Positions 56,085 to 64,000 of a DNA stretch of 64,000 nucleotides are shown one piece after another. The notes below the pieces were generated by a model. The model made no database searches and was not told the origin of the DNA. It worked only from the letters and a program-made list of their open reading frames with translations. This stretch comes from an uncultured Holophagaceae bacterium (GTDB taxonomy: Bacteria > Acidobacteriota > Holophagae > Holophagales > Holophagaceae): the NCBI GenBank assembly GCA_903937385.1, contig CAIZZF010000030.1:93322-157321 (forward strand). The letters run 5' to 3'. The translations under genes and the position numbers were made by a program. Every line of letters starts with the position of its first letter. Position 1 is the stretch's first letter.

Positions 56085-56437
56085 TGATGCTCGATTACTG
56101 GATCTACCTCCTCCCCATCGCCGCGGTGGGCTACGTGGTCTGGAGTCGCCGCTCCGCACCCGTGGGCGACCTGAAGGCCCTGCTGGCGCGGGGCGGGCAG
56201 ATCGTGGACGTGCGCACGAAGGGTGAGTTCAAGGGAGCGCGCCATGGCCGCGCCATCAACATCCCCCTGGACCAGCTGGAGACCCGGGCCAAGGAGCTGG
56301 ACCGCGCCAAACCGGTGCTGGTCTGCTGCGAGTCCGGCGCCCGCAGCGGGTCTGGGGTCGCGATCCTGAAGAAGGCTGGCTTTACCGAGGTGGCCAACCT
56401 GGGCTCCTGGCGGCGGATCGAGAGCCTGCTCGGCTGA
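56081..56437 (+). CDS. Rhodanese-like membrane-anchored sulfurtransferase
   Basis: 118 residues. The N-terminal helix (YWIYLLPIAAVGYVVW) anchors the protein. The single rhodanese domain has IVDVRTKGEFKGA and active-site loop CESGARSGSG with catalytic C83. Rhodaneses move sulfane sulfur to acceptors. It is the last gene of the ArsR-led cassette, overlapping the preceding gene by 4 bp. This context suggests a link between sulfane sulfur or thiols and the efflux function. Confidence 0.88.
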   Translation: MMMLDYWIYLLPIAAVGYVVWSRRSAPVGDLKALLARGGQIVDVRTKGEFKGARHGRAINIPLDQLETRAKELDRAKPVLVCCESGARSGSGVAILKKAGFTEVANLGSWRRIESLLG

Positions 56438-56449
56438 GACGGCCTCTCC

Positions 56450-57115
56450 TCAGGGATGCGACTGGTGCCGGGCCACGATCCAGTCCACGACCTGGTTGAG
56501 GCTCATGGCGCTGGAGTCCAGCTCCGCGGCATCCTCGGCCCGGCGGAGCGGGGCCACGGCCCGGGTGCTGTCGGCCAGGTCGCGGCGCTGGAGATCCTGC
56601 AGCACCGCTTCCAGATCGGGGGACTGGCCCTTGGCTTGGAGTTCCAGGAAGCGCCGCTGGGCGCGGGCCTCGGGACTTGCCGTGAGGAAGACTTTGCAGC
56701 AGGCCCCGGTGAAGACGACGGTGCCGATGTCCCGCCCATCCACGACCCAGCGTCCCCGGGCTCCGATGCGGCGCTGCTGGTCCACCAGCACCTCCCGCAC
56801 GCGGCCATCCGCGCTGACGGGAGTCACGAGCTGGGTAATGGCCTGGCTGCGGATGGCCTCGCTGACGTCCTCGCCGGCGAGGAAGATGCGGGTTCCCTCC
56901 TGGCTGAGGTCCAGGGACTGCAGGAGGGCCTCCAGCGCGGGGCGGTCCGTCAGGGCGATCCCGGCCCGCTGGACGGCCAGGGCCGCCGCTCGGTACATGG
57001 CGCCGGTGTCGAGGTAGTACCAGCCCAGACGCTCGGCGACCCGTCGCGCGGTGGTGGACTTGCCCACACCGGACGGGCCGTCGATGGCGATCAGGGGAAG
57101 GGCGGGGGCGGTCAT
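56450..57115 (-). CDS. cmk: Cytidylate kinase
   Basis: 221 residues. Cmk phosphorylates CMP/dCMP. P-loop GPSGVGKST (residues 13-21), LDTGAMYRA and GRDIGTVVF are the family signatures. The ATG at 57115 matches family length; a longer frame extends upstream without RBS support. It is convergent with the rhodanese gene (12 bp apart) and lies 38 bp after the cytochrome gene on the same strand. Confidence 0.95.
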   Translation of the reverse strand: MTAPALPLIAIDGPSGVGKSTTARRVAERLGWYYLDTGAMYRAAALAVQRAGIALTDRPALEALLQSLDLSQEGTRIFLAGEDVSEAIRSQAITQLVTPVSADGRVREVLVDQQRRIGARGRWVVDGRDIGTVVFTGACCKVFLTASPEARAQRRFLELQAKGQSPDLEAVLQDLQRRDLADSTRAVAPLRRAEDAAELDSSAMSLNQVVDWIVARHQSHP

Positions 57116-57153
57116 CCCGTCATTCTGGATGACCGCCCCCTGCCTTGCCAACC

Positions 57154-58602
57154 CTAGAGGCCGAAGGTCTTGAGGATCTTCGGGTCCTTCTCGTCCTGGG
57201 CCAGGATCGTGTGGCAGGTGTCGCAGTCACCCTTGATGGTCCGGCCATCTGCAGCAGTGTGGGAGCCGTCATGGCAGCGGAAGCAGCCCACGGCTTCCTC
57301 GTGCCCGATGTTGTTGGGGTGGGTGCCCCAGGTGATCTTCATCTCGGGGAACACGTTGCGCAGGTAGATGGCCTTCACGGCCTCGCCAGCAGCGTCCACC
57401 TGGGCCCGCTTGTGCTTGAAGATCTCGGGGTAGGTGTTCCGGTAGTACTCGGCCAGGGCCACGGGGATCTTGGCGGCCGCGTCCTTCTGGTCGACGTAGT
57501 CCAGCTTCAGCACCTCCACGGCTTTCTTCTTGATGAAGGGCAGCTCGGTGCTCACGCGCTTCTCAGAGAGCATCTTGTCCATGGCCCGGTCCGGCAGCTG
57601 GAAGGCGTGGGTGGGCCGGTTGTGGCAGTCAATGCAGTCCATCCCGCGGGTGGTGGCCTTGTCGAGCTTCTCCTTCGGGAGGTTCTTGAACTCGTCGCTC
57701 ACGTATTCGACCGTCTGGCCATTGTCATCCCGGTAGATGACCTTGGGAATCTCCTGGCGACGGCGATCGGTGGTGACGTAGCTGATGCGTTCCATGTTGT
57801 CGAGGTGCCGCCCGTGGATGCCCGTGGTGCCGTTGGGCGTGTGGCCGCCGATCTTCAGCAGGAGGATGTTGGTGGAGGCGGTGTTGGTCTCGTCTTCAGC
57901 GAAGTGGGTTCGGACGATGAGCTTGTCATTGGTGAACTTCTGGGGCCAGTGGCACTGCTCGCAGGTCTCGCGGGCGGGACGCAGGTGCTCGACGGGGCTG
58001 GGAATGGGGCGCGAGTAGGTGCCGAAGGCCACCGCGAACAGCTGCCGGGTGCCGGAGATCTTGGCCCGGACCAGGGCCGGGGCGCCGTGGCCGATATGAC
58101 ACTGGGCGCAGCCCACGCGGGAGTGGGGGGAGCCCAGGAAGGCCGTGTATTCCGGGCTCATGACTGTGTGGCAGGTCAGGCCGCAGAACTGGTTCGAGTC
58201 CATGTACTCCACGCCCTTGAGGCCGGCGGTGCCCATGATGCTGACGTTGATGAAGGTGAGGACGCCCACGACCGTGAGGAGCCTGCGCACGGCGGGCTGC
58301 TTGAAGTCCACGGCCTGGAGGGGCTGCGGCGCTTCGCCGGCGAGCTTGCGCTGGCGCCGCAGGCGCATGATGCCCAGGGGGATGAGCACCAGACCGGCGA
58401 TGAACAGGGCCGGGAGAATGAGGAACAGGAGGATGCCCACATAGGGGTGGACGGAGCGCGGACTGGTGAGCTCCATGAACCAGAACCAGACCAGCACGAA
58501 GGCGGAGCTGGTGGTCAGGGCCGCGCCCGTGAGGGACATCCAGTTGTTGCCCAGTTGGAAGGCCAGGCGGGTCAGGTCTCTGACGCGTTCTCCCAAGCTC
58601 AT
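57154..58602 (-). CDS. Six-heme membrane cytochrome c (NapC/NirT-related)
   Basis: 482 residues. Three N-terminal TMs (about 24-43, 54-79, 107-126) precede a periplasmic domain with six CXXCH heme sites at 140, 165, 214, 323, 440 and 460. The first four resemble NapC/NirT/NrfH-type quinol-oxidising tetraheme domains, with two added sites at the C-terminus (CFRCH, CDTCH). It would carry electrons from quinol to a periplasmic or extracellular acceptor. The ATG at 58602 has GAGGTGA upstream. No terminal reductase is adjacent. Confidence 0.88.
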   Translation of the reverse strand: MSLGERVRDLTRLAFQLGNNWMSLTGAALTTSSAFVLVWFWFMELTSPRSVHPYVGILLFLILPALFIAGLVLIPLGIMRLRRQRKLAGEAPQPLQAVDFKQPAVRRLLTVVGVLTFINVSIMGTAGLKGVEYMDSNQFCGLTCHTVMSPEYTAFLGSPHSRVGCAQCHIGHGAPALVRAKISGTRQLFAVAFGTYSRPIPSPVEHLRPARETCEQCHWPQKFTNDKLIVRTHFAEDETNTASTNILLLKIGGHTPNGTTGIHGRHLDNMERISYVTTDRRRQEIPKVIYRDDNGQTVEYVSDEFKNLPKEKLDKATTRGMDCIDCHNRPTHAFQLPDRAMDKMLSEKRVSTELPFIKKKAVEVLKLDYVDQKDAAAKIPVALAEYYRNTYPEIFKHKRAQVDAAGEAVKAIYLRNVFPEMKITWGTHPNNIGHEEAVGCFRCHDGSHTAADGRTIKGDCDTCHTILAQDEKDPKILKTFGL

Positions 58603-58628
58603 GAACTCACCTCTGCAATAGGGTTGCA

Positions 58629-58642
58629 ACACTTGACACTTG
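58629..58642. repeat. Tandem 7-mer ACACTTG x2 in the cytochrome promoter region
   Basis: Exact tandem ACACTTGACACTTG (CAAGTGT x2 on the coding strand), ~30 bp upstream of the cytochrome start. Could be a regulator site; no match to FNR or NarL consensus was found. Confidence 0.35.
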
Positions 58643-58772
58643 TGTAGGAAATGTCTTCTTTCACCCTAATTTCCTCCCAGGATCTCCGCAAGCCAGCGAT
58701 GCCACCCTCGCCGGATAAACCGTTATGTATCAATCGAGACGGTTCCGGGTTGTGACAGATGTCCAGGGGCCT

Positions 58773-60452
58773 TCAGCGAGTCAGCAACCGGAGGAAACTT
58801 TCCCCATACTGCTGCAGCTTTTTCGGCCCCACGCCGCTCAGGGCCAGGAACTCGGCCTCGGTGGCGGGCTGGAAGTGGGCCATCTGCTGCAGGGTGGCAT
58901 CGCTGAAGATCACGTAGGCAGGGACGCCCTTGGCATCCGCGAGCCGCTTGCGCAGGGCCTTCAGGTCCACATAGAGGGCTTCCTCGCCCTCCACCGGGGC
59001 CTGGGTCAGGGCAGGTCGGCTGCCCCGGGGCGAACCGCGCTTGGCCTTGCCGGGCGCGGGGGCGGCGGCCAGCGGGTCCGAGCCGTCGCAGCACTCGCAG
59101 GAGGTGCCACAGGGCTCCATGCGCTCGCCGAAGTGGGCCAGCAGGGCCTGGTGGCGGCAGCGCGGGGATTCCGCCAGGCGGAAGAGATCGCGGGTCTGCC
59201 GCTGCTGGGCCTGGGCCAGCTCGGCATCGAGGCCCTCGGTAAAGCGGTCGTAGCTGAGCACGTCGCCCCAGCCGTAGAACATGATGCAGTCGGCATCGGC
59301 GCCATCGCGGCCCGCCCGGCCGATCTCCTGGTACCAGCCCTCGACGCTCTTGGGCATGTCGCGGTGGATGACGTAGCGGATGTTGCTCTTGTCGATGCCC
59401 ATGCCGAAGGCGACCGTGGCCACGATGACGTCCACATCGTCGCGCTGGAAGGCCTCCTGGGCGGTGGAGCGGGCCGCGCTGTCCATGCCCGCGTGGTAGG
59501 CCGCGGCGCGGACCCCTTCTGCGGACAGGAAGGCCGCGGTGGCCTCGACGCTCTTGCGGGAGAGGCAGTAGATGATCCCGCTCTCGCTGCGGCGGGCCAG
59601 CACCAGGCGCAGCAGGGCCTCGCGGACCGGCGGCAGCCCCTCGGCGCCCTTGCGATAGGCGCTTACCTTGAGGTTGGCGCGGAAGAAGGAACCCTGCACC
59701 TCCAGGGGCCGCCGCATCTCCAGTTGCTCGACGATGTCGCGGCGGACCTCGGGTGTGGCCGTGGCTGTGAGGGCCAGGATGGGCACATCCGGGAAGCGCC
59801 GCTTGAGCCCGGCCAGGGTCCGGTAGGCTGGCCGGAAGTCATGGCCCCAGTGGCTGATGCAGTGCGCCTCGTCGACGGCGATGAGGCGCAGGTCCACCTC
59901 CTGCAGCAGGTCGGCCAGGTAGAGCTCCAGGCCCTCGGGTGCGGCGTAGACCAGCTCCAGCTCCCCGTTCTTCAGGGCGCGGATCCGCTCCCGGCGGGCC
60001 TCGGGGGTCAGGCTGGAGTTCAGGAAGGTGGCCCGGAGTCCGGCCTCCGTGAGCGCATCCACCTGGTCCTTCATGAGCGCGATGAGGGGTGACACCACCA
60101 GGGTCACGCCGCCCAGGAGCCGGGCGGGCAGCTGGAAGGTGAGGGACTTCCCGGCCCCTGTGGGCATGACCCCCACCACGTCCCGGCCCGCCAGCACGGC
60201 CTCGATGATGGCCCGCTGGCCGGGGCGGAAGCCGCTGTAGCCGAAGGTCTCCTTGAGTGCCGCTTCCAGATCCGGTGGGGCCTCCAGGTCCGTGGCGAGG
60301 CGCCGGAGCGCGCCGATGGCCTCGACCCCGAAGGCGTCGGGTGCCTGCCGGTAGCGGGTTCGCAGCGCCTCCAGACCTGAGCGGCAGGCGGCGCGCTCAC
60401 CCCGGGTGAGCAGAGCCTCCAGGCGGCCGATCTCTAACAGGATCTCGGACAA
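58773..60452 (-). CDS. recQ: RecQ-type ATP-dependent DNA helicase
   Basis: 559 residues. Walker [22 protein letters not shown] box [16 protein letters not shown] and the RecQ zinc region with C's in CRHQALL...[11 protein letters not shown], then an HRDC domain ([17 protein letters not shown] to the end). It unwinds recombination and repair intermediates. An N-terminal ~80-residue helical extension precedes the helicase. It starts at the base after the hisC stop, so the two are likely coupled. Confidence 0.93.
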   Translation of the reverse strand: MSEILLEIGRLEALLTRGERAACRSGLEALRTRYRQAPDAFGVEAIGALRRLATDLEAPPDLEAALKETFGYSGFRPGQRAIIEAVLAGRDVVGVMPTGAGKSLTFQLPARLLGGVTLVVSPLIALMKDQVDALTEAGLRATFLNSSLTPEARRERIRALKNGELELVYAAPEGLELYLADLLQEVDLRLIAVDEAHCISHWGHDFRPAYRTLAGLKRRFPDVPILALTATATPEVRRDIVEQLEMRRPLEVQGSFFRANLKVSAYRKGAEGLPPVREALLRLVLARRSESGIIYCLSRKSVEATAAFLSAEGVRAAAYHAGMDSAARSTAQEAFQRDDVDVIVATVAFGMGIDKSNIRYVIHRDMPKSVEGWYQEIGRAGRDGADADCIMFYGWGDVLSYDRFTEGLDAELAQAQQRQTRDLFRLAESPRCRHQALLAHFGERMEPCGTSCECCDGSDPLAAAPAPGKAKRGSPRGSRPALTQAPVEGEEALYVDLKALRKRLADAKGVPAYVIFSDATLQQMAHFQPATEAEFLALSGVGPKKLQQYGESFLRLLTR

Positions 60453-61580
60453 TCAGCAGCCGCCGTCGAGGAGGGGCCCGATGGCGCTCCAGAAGGCCTG
60501 CATCTCTTCAGGCTTTCCGTAGGTGACGCGGACGTGGTTGGGCAGGCCGTAGGCGTGCATGGGGCGCACAATCACGCCCCGCTGCAGAAGCTCCCGGAAC
60601 AGGTCCTTGGCGGGGAAGACACTCTCCAGCAGCACGAAGTTGCCGCTGGTGCCCGAGAGCTGGCAGCGGTGCCGCGCGGCTTCCAGGGCGAAGGCCGTCC
60701 GGGCCTCGGCGTTCTTCTGGCGGGAGAAAGCCTCGAAGGCCAGGTCCTGCACGGCCACTTCTGCGGCGACCTGGGCCAGGTGGTTGGTGTTGAAGGGACT
60801 GCGGACGCGCTCGATGCAGCCCAGCAGCTCCTTGGAGCCGAGGCCGTAGCCGATGCGCAGCGCCGCCAGGGCATGGATCTTGGAGAAGGTGTGGAGCACC
60901 AGCAGGTTGGGGCGCTCGGCCAGGTAGGCGGCAGCGTCCGGGTAGTCCGCGGGGTCTTCGTATTCCGCGTAGGCCTGGTCCACTACCAGCACGATGTCTT
61001 CCCGGAGCTGGCGCACCAGCCGCTCGAGGGCCTGCTTCTCCAGGCGGATGCCGGTGGGATTGTTGGGATGGCCCAGATAGACGAGGCGGGTATCTGGGGC
61101 CACGGAGTGCAGGAGGTCATCCACATCCAGCTCGGTGGCCGAGGCCCTGGACTCGATGACCCGGCCCCCCGCAGTCTGGGTGGCGATGCCGTAGATGGCG
61201 AAGCTGTGCCGGGGGATGACTGAGCTGCCCCCGTCCAGGAAGGCGGCCTTGGCCACCAGCTCCAGGAGCTCACTGCTGCCGTTGCCGAGGACCACGCCGT
61301 CCAGCGCCACGCCCTTGCGCGTGGCGATGGCCCGGCGGAGGTAGGGGCCGTCACTGACTGGATAGAGGTTCAGTCCCTCGGTATCGGAGCCGGCGATGGC
61401 CGCGGCCACCCGGGCCTTCACCGCCTCGGTGGGGCCCCAGGGGTTTTCGTTGGAGGCCAGCTTGACGATCCGGGTCAGGCCGAGTTCCTTCTGCACTTCC
61501 AGGATGGGCTTACCTGGCACGTAGAGGGGAATCCGTGACAGGTGCTCGAACCCATGGAGGGTGGGAAGGCCTGAGCTCAT
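60453..61580 (-). CDS. hisC: Histidinol-phosphate aminotransferase
   Basis: 375 residues, PLP-dependent fold type I. Motifs: KLASNENPWGP, GNGSSELLELVAKAAF, LGHPNNPTGI, VDQAYAEY, and LHTFSKIHALAALRIGYG with the PLP lysine. HisC transaminates imidazole acetol phosphate in histidine synthesis; close paralogues act on aromatic amino acids, so substrate is likely but not certain. The ATG overlaps the clpP stop by one base. Other his genes are not here. Confidence 0.92.
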   Translation of the reverse strand: MSSGLPTLHGFEHLSRIPLYVPGKPILEVQKELGLTRIVKLASNENPWGPTEAVKARVAAAIAGSDTEGLNLYPVSDGPYLRRAIATRKGVALDGVVLGNGSSELLELVAKAAFLDGGSSVIPRHSFAIYGIATQTAGGRVIESRASATELDVDDLLHSVAPDTRLVYLGHPNNPTGIRLEKQALERLVRQLREDIVLVVDQAYAEYEDPADYPDAAAYLAERPNLLVLHTFSKIHALAALRIGYGLGSKELLGCIERVRSPFNTNHLAQVAAEVAVQDLAFEAFSRQKNAEARTAFALEAARHRCQLSGTSGNFVLLESVFPAKDLFRELLQRGVIVRPMHAYGLPNHVRVTYGKPEEMQAFWSAIGPLLDGGC

Positions 61581-62176
61581 CAGGCTGGCCGTTCAGACAG
61601 GACCTTGTCCACGATGCCGTATTGGAGGGCTTCTTCGGCACTCATGAAGTAGTCGCGGTCCATGTCTTTCATGACCTTCTTCAGAGTCTGGCCCGTGTGC
61701 TTGGCGAAGCTCGCGGACAGGCTCTCCTTCAACCGCTGGATCTCCTTGTAGGTGATCTCGATCTCCGTGGCCTGGCCCTGGGCCCCGCCGCTGGGCTGGT
61801 GGATCATGATGCGGGCATTGGGCAGTGCGAAGCGCTTGCCCTTGGTGCCAGCGGCCAGCAGGTGAGCGCCCATGGAGGCGCACTGGCCGATGCAGTAGGT
61901 GACGATGTCGTTCTTCACGAACTGCATGGTGTCGTAGATGGCCAGGCCCGCAGTCACACTGCCGCCGGGGCTGTTGATGTAGATCTGGATGTCCTTGTCA
62001 GGGTCCTCGCTCTCAAGGAACAGCATCTGGGCGACGATGGCGTTGGCCACGCTGTCGTCGATGGCGGTGCCCAGGAAGATGATGTTGTCCTTCAGCAGGC
62101 GGGAGTAGATGTCGTAGCTGCGCTCGCCGCGGGGAGTCTGCTCGATCACGATGGGGGGATAGTAGCTGCTGGGCAT
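61580..62176 (-). CDS. clpP: ATP-dependent Clp protease proteolytic subunit
   Basis: 198 residues. Catalytic triad S101 ([11 protein letters not shown]), H126 (IMIHQPSGG), D175 (DRDYFMS). [19 protein letters not shown] is the signature. The ATG at 62176 was used because the longer frame reads through the tig 3' end and a hairpin. The adjoining ATPase clpX is not next to it; hisC takes that place, which is unusual, since tig-clpP-clpX is the common order. Confidence 0.97.
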   Translation of the reverse strand: MPSSYYPPIVIEQTPRGERSYDIYSRLLKDNIIFLGTAIDDSVANAIVAQMLFLESEDPDKDIQIYINSPGGSVTAGLAIYDTMQFVKNDIVTYCIGQCASMGAHLLAAGTKGKRFALPNARIMIHQPSGGAQGQATEIEITYKEIQRLKESLSASFAKHTGQTLKKVMKDMDRDYFMSAEEALQYGIVDKVLSERPA

Positions 62177-62205
62177 GGACTCTCCGGCTGGACGGTCAGG
62201 ATACC

Positions 62206-62231
62206 AAGAAGGCGCCTTGCGGCGCCTTCTT
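62206..62231 (-). terminator. Strong hairpin between tig and clpP
   Basis: Perfect 11-bp stem AAGAAGGCGCC/GGCGCCTTCTT with a 4-nt loop. T-richness on the 3' side is modest (CTTCTT), so it may be an intrinsic terminator or a processing/stability hairpin between tig and clpP. Confidence 0.7.
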
Positions 62232-62249
62232 CGCAAGGACTGGGACAGA

Positions 62250-63815
62250 CTACTGCTTGGGGGCCTTCTTGGCCTTGGGCTTCTCGGCGGCGGGGGCTTC
62301 GGCCTCCGGGGCCTCGGCGGCCTTGCGGGGAGCCTTCTTCTTGGGCTTGGCCTCTTCGGCCTCGTGATCGTGGTCACAGTCGGGTCCGTGGACGTGGTCT
62401 GCGGCTCCTACGGTGGCGGGCTCGCCGCCCTCCTGGCCCTCGAGCTCCCCGCCCCCTTCCACGCCGCCGGCGTCGAAGCGGTTCACCGGGAGACCTGCCT
62501 CGCGCTTGCGCTCCAGCTCGACGAGGGCGTCGAAGGCCGCCTTGTCCAGGAGCTCCTCGGTGACCTGGGCGCTGCTGAGCAGGTGGTCAAAGATCCGGTC
62601 CGTGCGCAGGCGGCCCTTGATCTCCGTGGTGTTGCCGCGGCGATCCATCTCGGCCTTGAAGGCCTCGAAGGGCTGCTGAACCTGGTTCTCCGCCATGAAT
62701 GAGCGGATCTCGGCATCGATGTCCGCCTCGGGCACCTCGATGGACTCGGCGTTGCCGATGGACTGGAGGAGGTAGCCACTGCGGACCGCGCGCTCCGCGT
62801 CATTCAGCCGGTACTGGCGGTAGGCCTGCCAGTTCACCTTCTTGGGATCCATGCCCTGGCGGGACACATGCTGGCCGAACTCCTGGCAGTAGTCATCGAG
62901 CTGCAGGATGACCATGGACCGGGGCACCTCGAAGGGCATGGCCTCCAGCAGGGTGTCGAGCATGTTGGCCTGGAGGCGGGCCACGGCATCGCGGTCGGCG
63001 GCCTCTTCCAGGTCCTTCCGGACTGCGGCCTTCAGGGCCTCGAGGTTCTCGAAGTCGCCCATGTCCTTGGCGAAGTCATCGCTCAGGACGGGCACTTCCT
63101 TGCTGCGGATGTCCTTGACCTGGACCTCATAGGCCAGCACCTTGCCAGCCAGGACCGGGTTGTTGTCATCGGCGGGGTGGGTCAGGGTGAAGCTCTTCTT
63201 CTCATCGGCCTTGAGGCCCAGCAGCTCGGCGTCGAAGGGGCGCGTCCCGTCGATCTCCAGCACCTGATCCTTGTAGGTCTGGGCCTTGAGGCCCTGGGGC
63301 TTCACGCGGATGTCACAGGTGGCCACGAGGCCAGGGGCCACAGCCCCGTCCTCGACCGGCAGATACTTGATGGCGCGCTGGCGGAGACCCTCGAGGTGCT
63401 CGACCACGGTGGCTTCGTCAATGGCCCGCTTCTTCTTGGTGAGGACCATGGTCTTGTAGTCGGGAAGGACCACTTCCGGGGCCACGTCGAACTGGGCTCG
63501 GAACACCGCGTCAGCGCCTTCCTTCAAGTCGAGCTTCTCCACCGAGGGGTGGGAGATGGGCAGGGCGCCGGCCTCCGTGGCGGACTTCCAGAAGTGCCGC
63601 TCAACAAGCTGCTGGGCCACGTCCGACTCGATCTCGCGGGCATACTTCTGCATCAGCACCGTGCGCGGGGCCTTGCCGGGCCGGAAGCCGGGAATGCGCA
63701 CCTTCGGGGCGATCTTGGCCACCACCTCGTCGAAAGCGGCGTTCACCTCCGCTGCGGGCACCGTCACTTCGACGGTTTTGCGGGTGGGGGACTGGTGATG
63801 CAGGGTGACGGACAT
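62250..63815 (-). CDS. tig: Trigger factor (ribosome-associated chaperone)
   Basis: 521 residues, longer than typical (~430-450). N-terminal ribosome-binding domain with the [11 protein letters not shown] signature, central PPIase domain (~155-245), C-terminal chaperone arms. The extra ~90 residues form a tail: [11 protein letters not shown] (His/Asp-rich, possible metal site), then Lys/Ala/Pro/Glu repeats to the end. The ATG at 63815 has AGGAG upstream and matches the family start MSVTLHHQS. It is followed by clpP across a hairpin and preceded by tRNA-Leu. Confidence 0.95.
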   Translation of the reverse strand: MSVTLHHQSPTRKTVEVTVPAAEVNAAFDEVVAKIAPKVRIPGFRPGKAPRTVLMQKYAREIESDVAQQLVERHFWKSATEAGALPISHPSVEKLDLKEGADAVFRAQFDVAPEVVLPDYKTMVLTKKKRAIDEATVVEHLEGLRQRAIKYLPVEDGAVAPGLVATCDIRVKPQGLKAQTYKDQVLEIDGTRPFDAELLGLKADEKKSFTLTHPADDNNPVLAGKVLAYEVQVKDIRSKEVPVLSDDFAKDMGDFENLEALKAAVRKDLEEAADRDAVARLQANMLDTLLEAMPFEVPRSMVILQLDDYCQEFGQHVSRQGMDPKKVNWQAYRQYRLNDAERAVRSGYLLQSIGNAESIEVPEADIDAEIRSFMAENQVQQPFEAFKAEMDRRGNTTEIKGRLRTDRIFDHLLSSAQVTEELLDKAAFDALVELERKREAGLPVNRFDAGGVEGGGELEGQEGGEPATVGAADHVHGPDCDHDHEAEEAKPKKKAPRKAAEAPEAEAPAAEKPKAKKAPKQ

Positions 63816-63911
63816 GGATGCTCCTGATGTTCCGGGGGGAAAGCGGGGCTGTGGGGAGGCAGTCATCGGGCTCTTTTTCCTGCCTTCTGAATCGCCGAGG
63901 CGACTCAGAAG

Positions 63912-63996
63912 TGGTGCGAACGGTCGGACTCGAACCGACACGGTGTGAACCGCTGGAACCTAAATCCAGTGCGTCTACCAGTTCCGCCACGCTCGC
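63912..63996 (-). tRNA. tRNA-Leu (anticodon UAG), CCA encoded
   Basis: 85 nt with the 3' CCA. Acceptor GCGAGCG/CGTTCGC pairs with one G-T. The anticodon stem-loop CTGGA-TTTAGGT-TCCAG gives UAG, a long variable arm follows (CGGTTCACACCG), and the T-arm is TCGGTTCGAGTCCGA. The large variable region identifies class II tRNA-Leu. It reads CUN codons (CUA best). Confidence 0.96.
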
Positions 63997-64000
63997 CAAA

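Overview
The window reads as chromosomal DNA of a GC-rich, Gram-negative, respiring bacterium. Outer-membrane efflux proteins, KdsC (LPS Kdo synthesis), type IV pilus genes and a six-heme membrane cytochrome all fit this. The overall flavour (heme-rich respiration, minor pilin-PilY1 operon, fused 2-oxoacid dehydrogenase E1, many RND pumps) suggests Acidobacteriota of the Holophaga/Geothrix type. That placement is inference from general knowledge, not from a search.

Layout. 1-2.9 kb (minus): a PAS sensor kinase cut by the left edge and its periplasmic binding protein. 3.3-7.1 kb (minus): valS, a zinc-ribbon protein and a DnaQ-type exonuclease. 7.3-8.0 kb: a lone HlyD-like adaptor. 8.2-12.5 kb (minus): kdpD-like/kdpE, bioB and a hemerythrin protein. 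12.5-17.6 kb (plus): an attC-like inverted repeat, amt, fused E1, an outer-membrane protein and a cold-shock protein. 17.9-25.4 kb: a TetR-controlled TolC/adaptor/RND operon ending in a nitroreductase. 25.4-31.9 kb: mfd, a membrane protein and a triple-repeat secreted protein. 31.9-35.9 kb: thioesterase and HAD nucleotidase (minus), S9 peptidase (plus). 36.1-37.7 kb: a decayed Gp37/Gp68-type gene, an unknown ORF and a lower-GC gap. 37.7-46.2 kb: minor pilins and PilY1. 46.3-49.5 kb: purU, an 8-oxoguanine deaminase-like amidohydrolase, a small ORF and kdsC. 49.6-56.4 kb: an ArsR-led RND efflux cassette ending in DUF2892, DUF6132-like and rhodanese genes. 56.4-64.0 kb (minus): cmk, multiheme cytochrome, recQ, hisC, clpP, tig and tRNA-Leu(UAG).

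Most notable signals. (1) The pilus operon has two broken reading frames. One is in the PilX-like gene. The other is in pilY1 exactly at a run of eight C, which recalls the poly-G phase switch of neisserial pilC, a pilY1 homologue. (2) A 268-bp inverted repeat upstream of amt ends in GCCTAAC/GTTAGGC, the core sequences of integron attC sites. (3) A ~125-135 bp palindromic repeat occurs twice, each time between convergent genes. (4) The ArsR-TolC-adaptor-RND-DUF2892-DUF6132-rhodanese cassette looks like a compact, possibly sulfur-responsive, export system.

The rest is mainly housekeeping and regulation. No CRISPR array, rRNA, integrase, transposase or complete prophage was seen.
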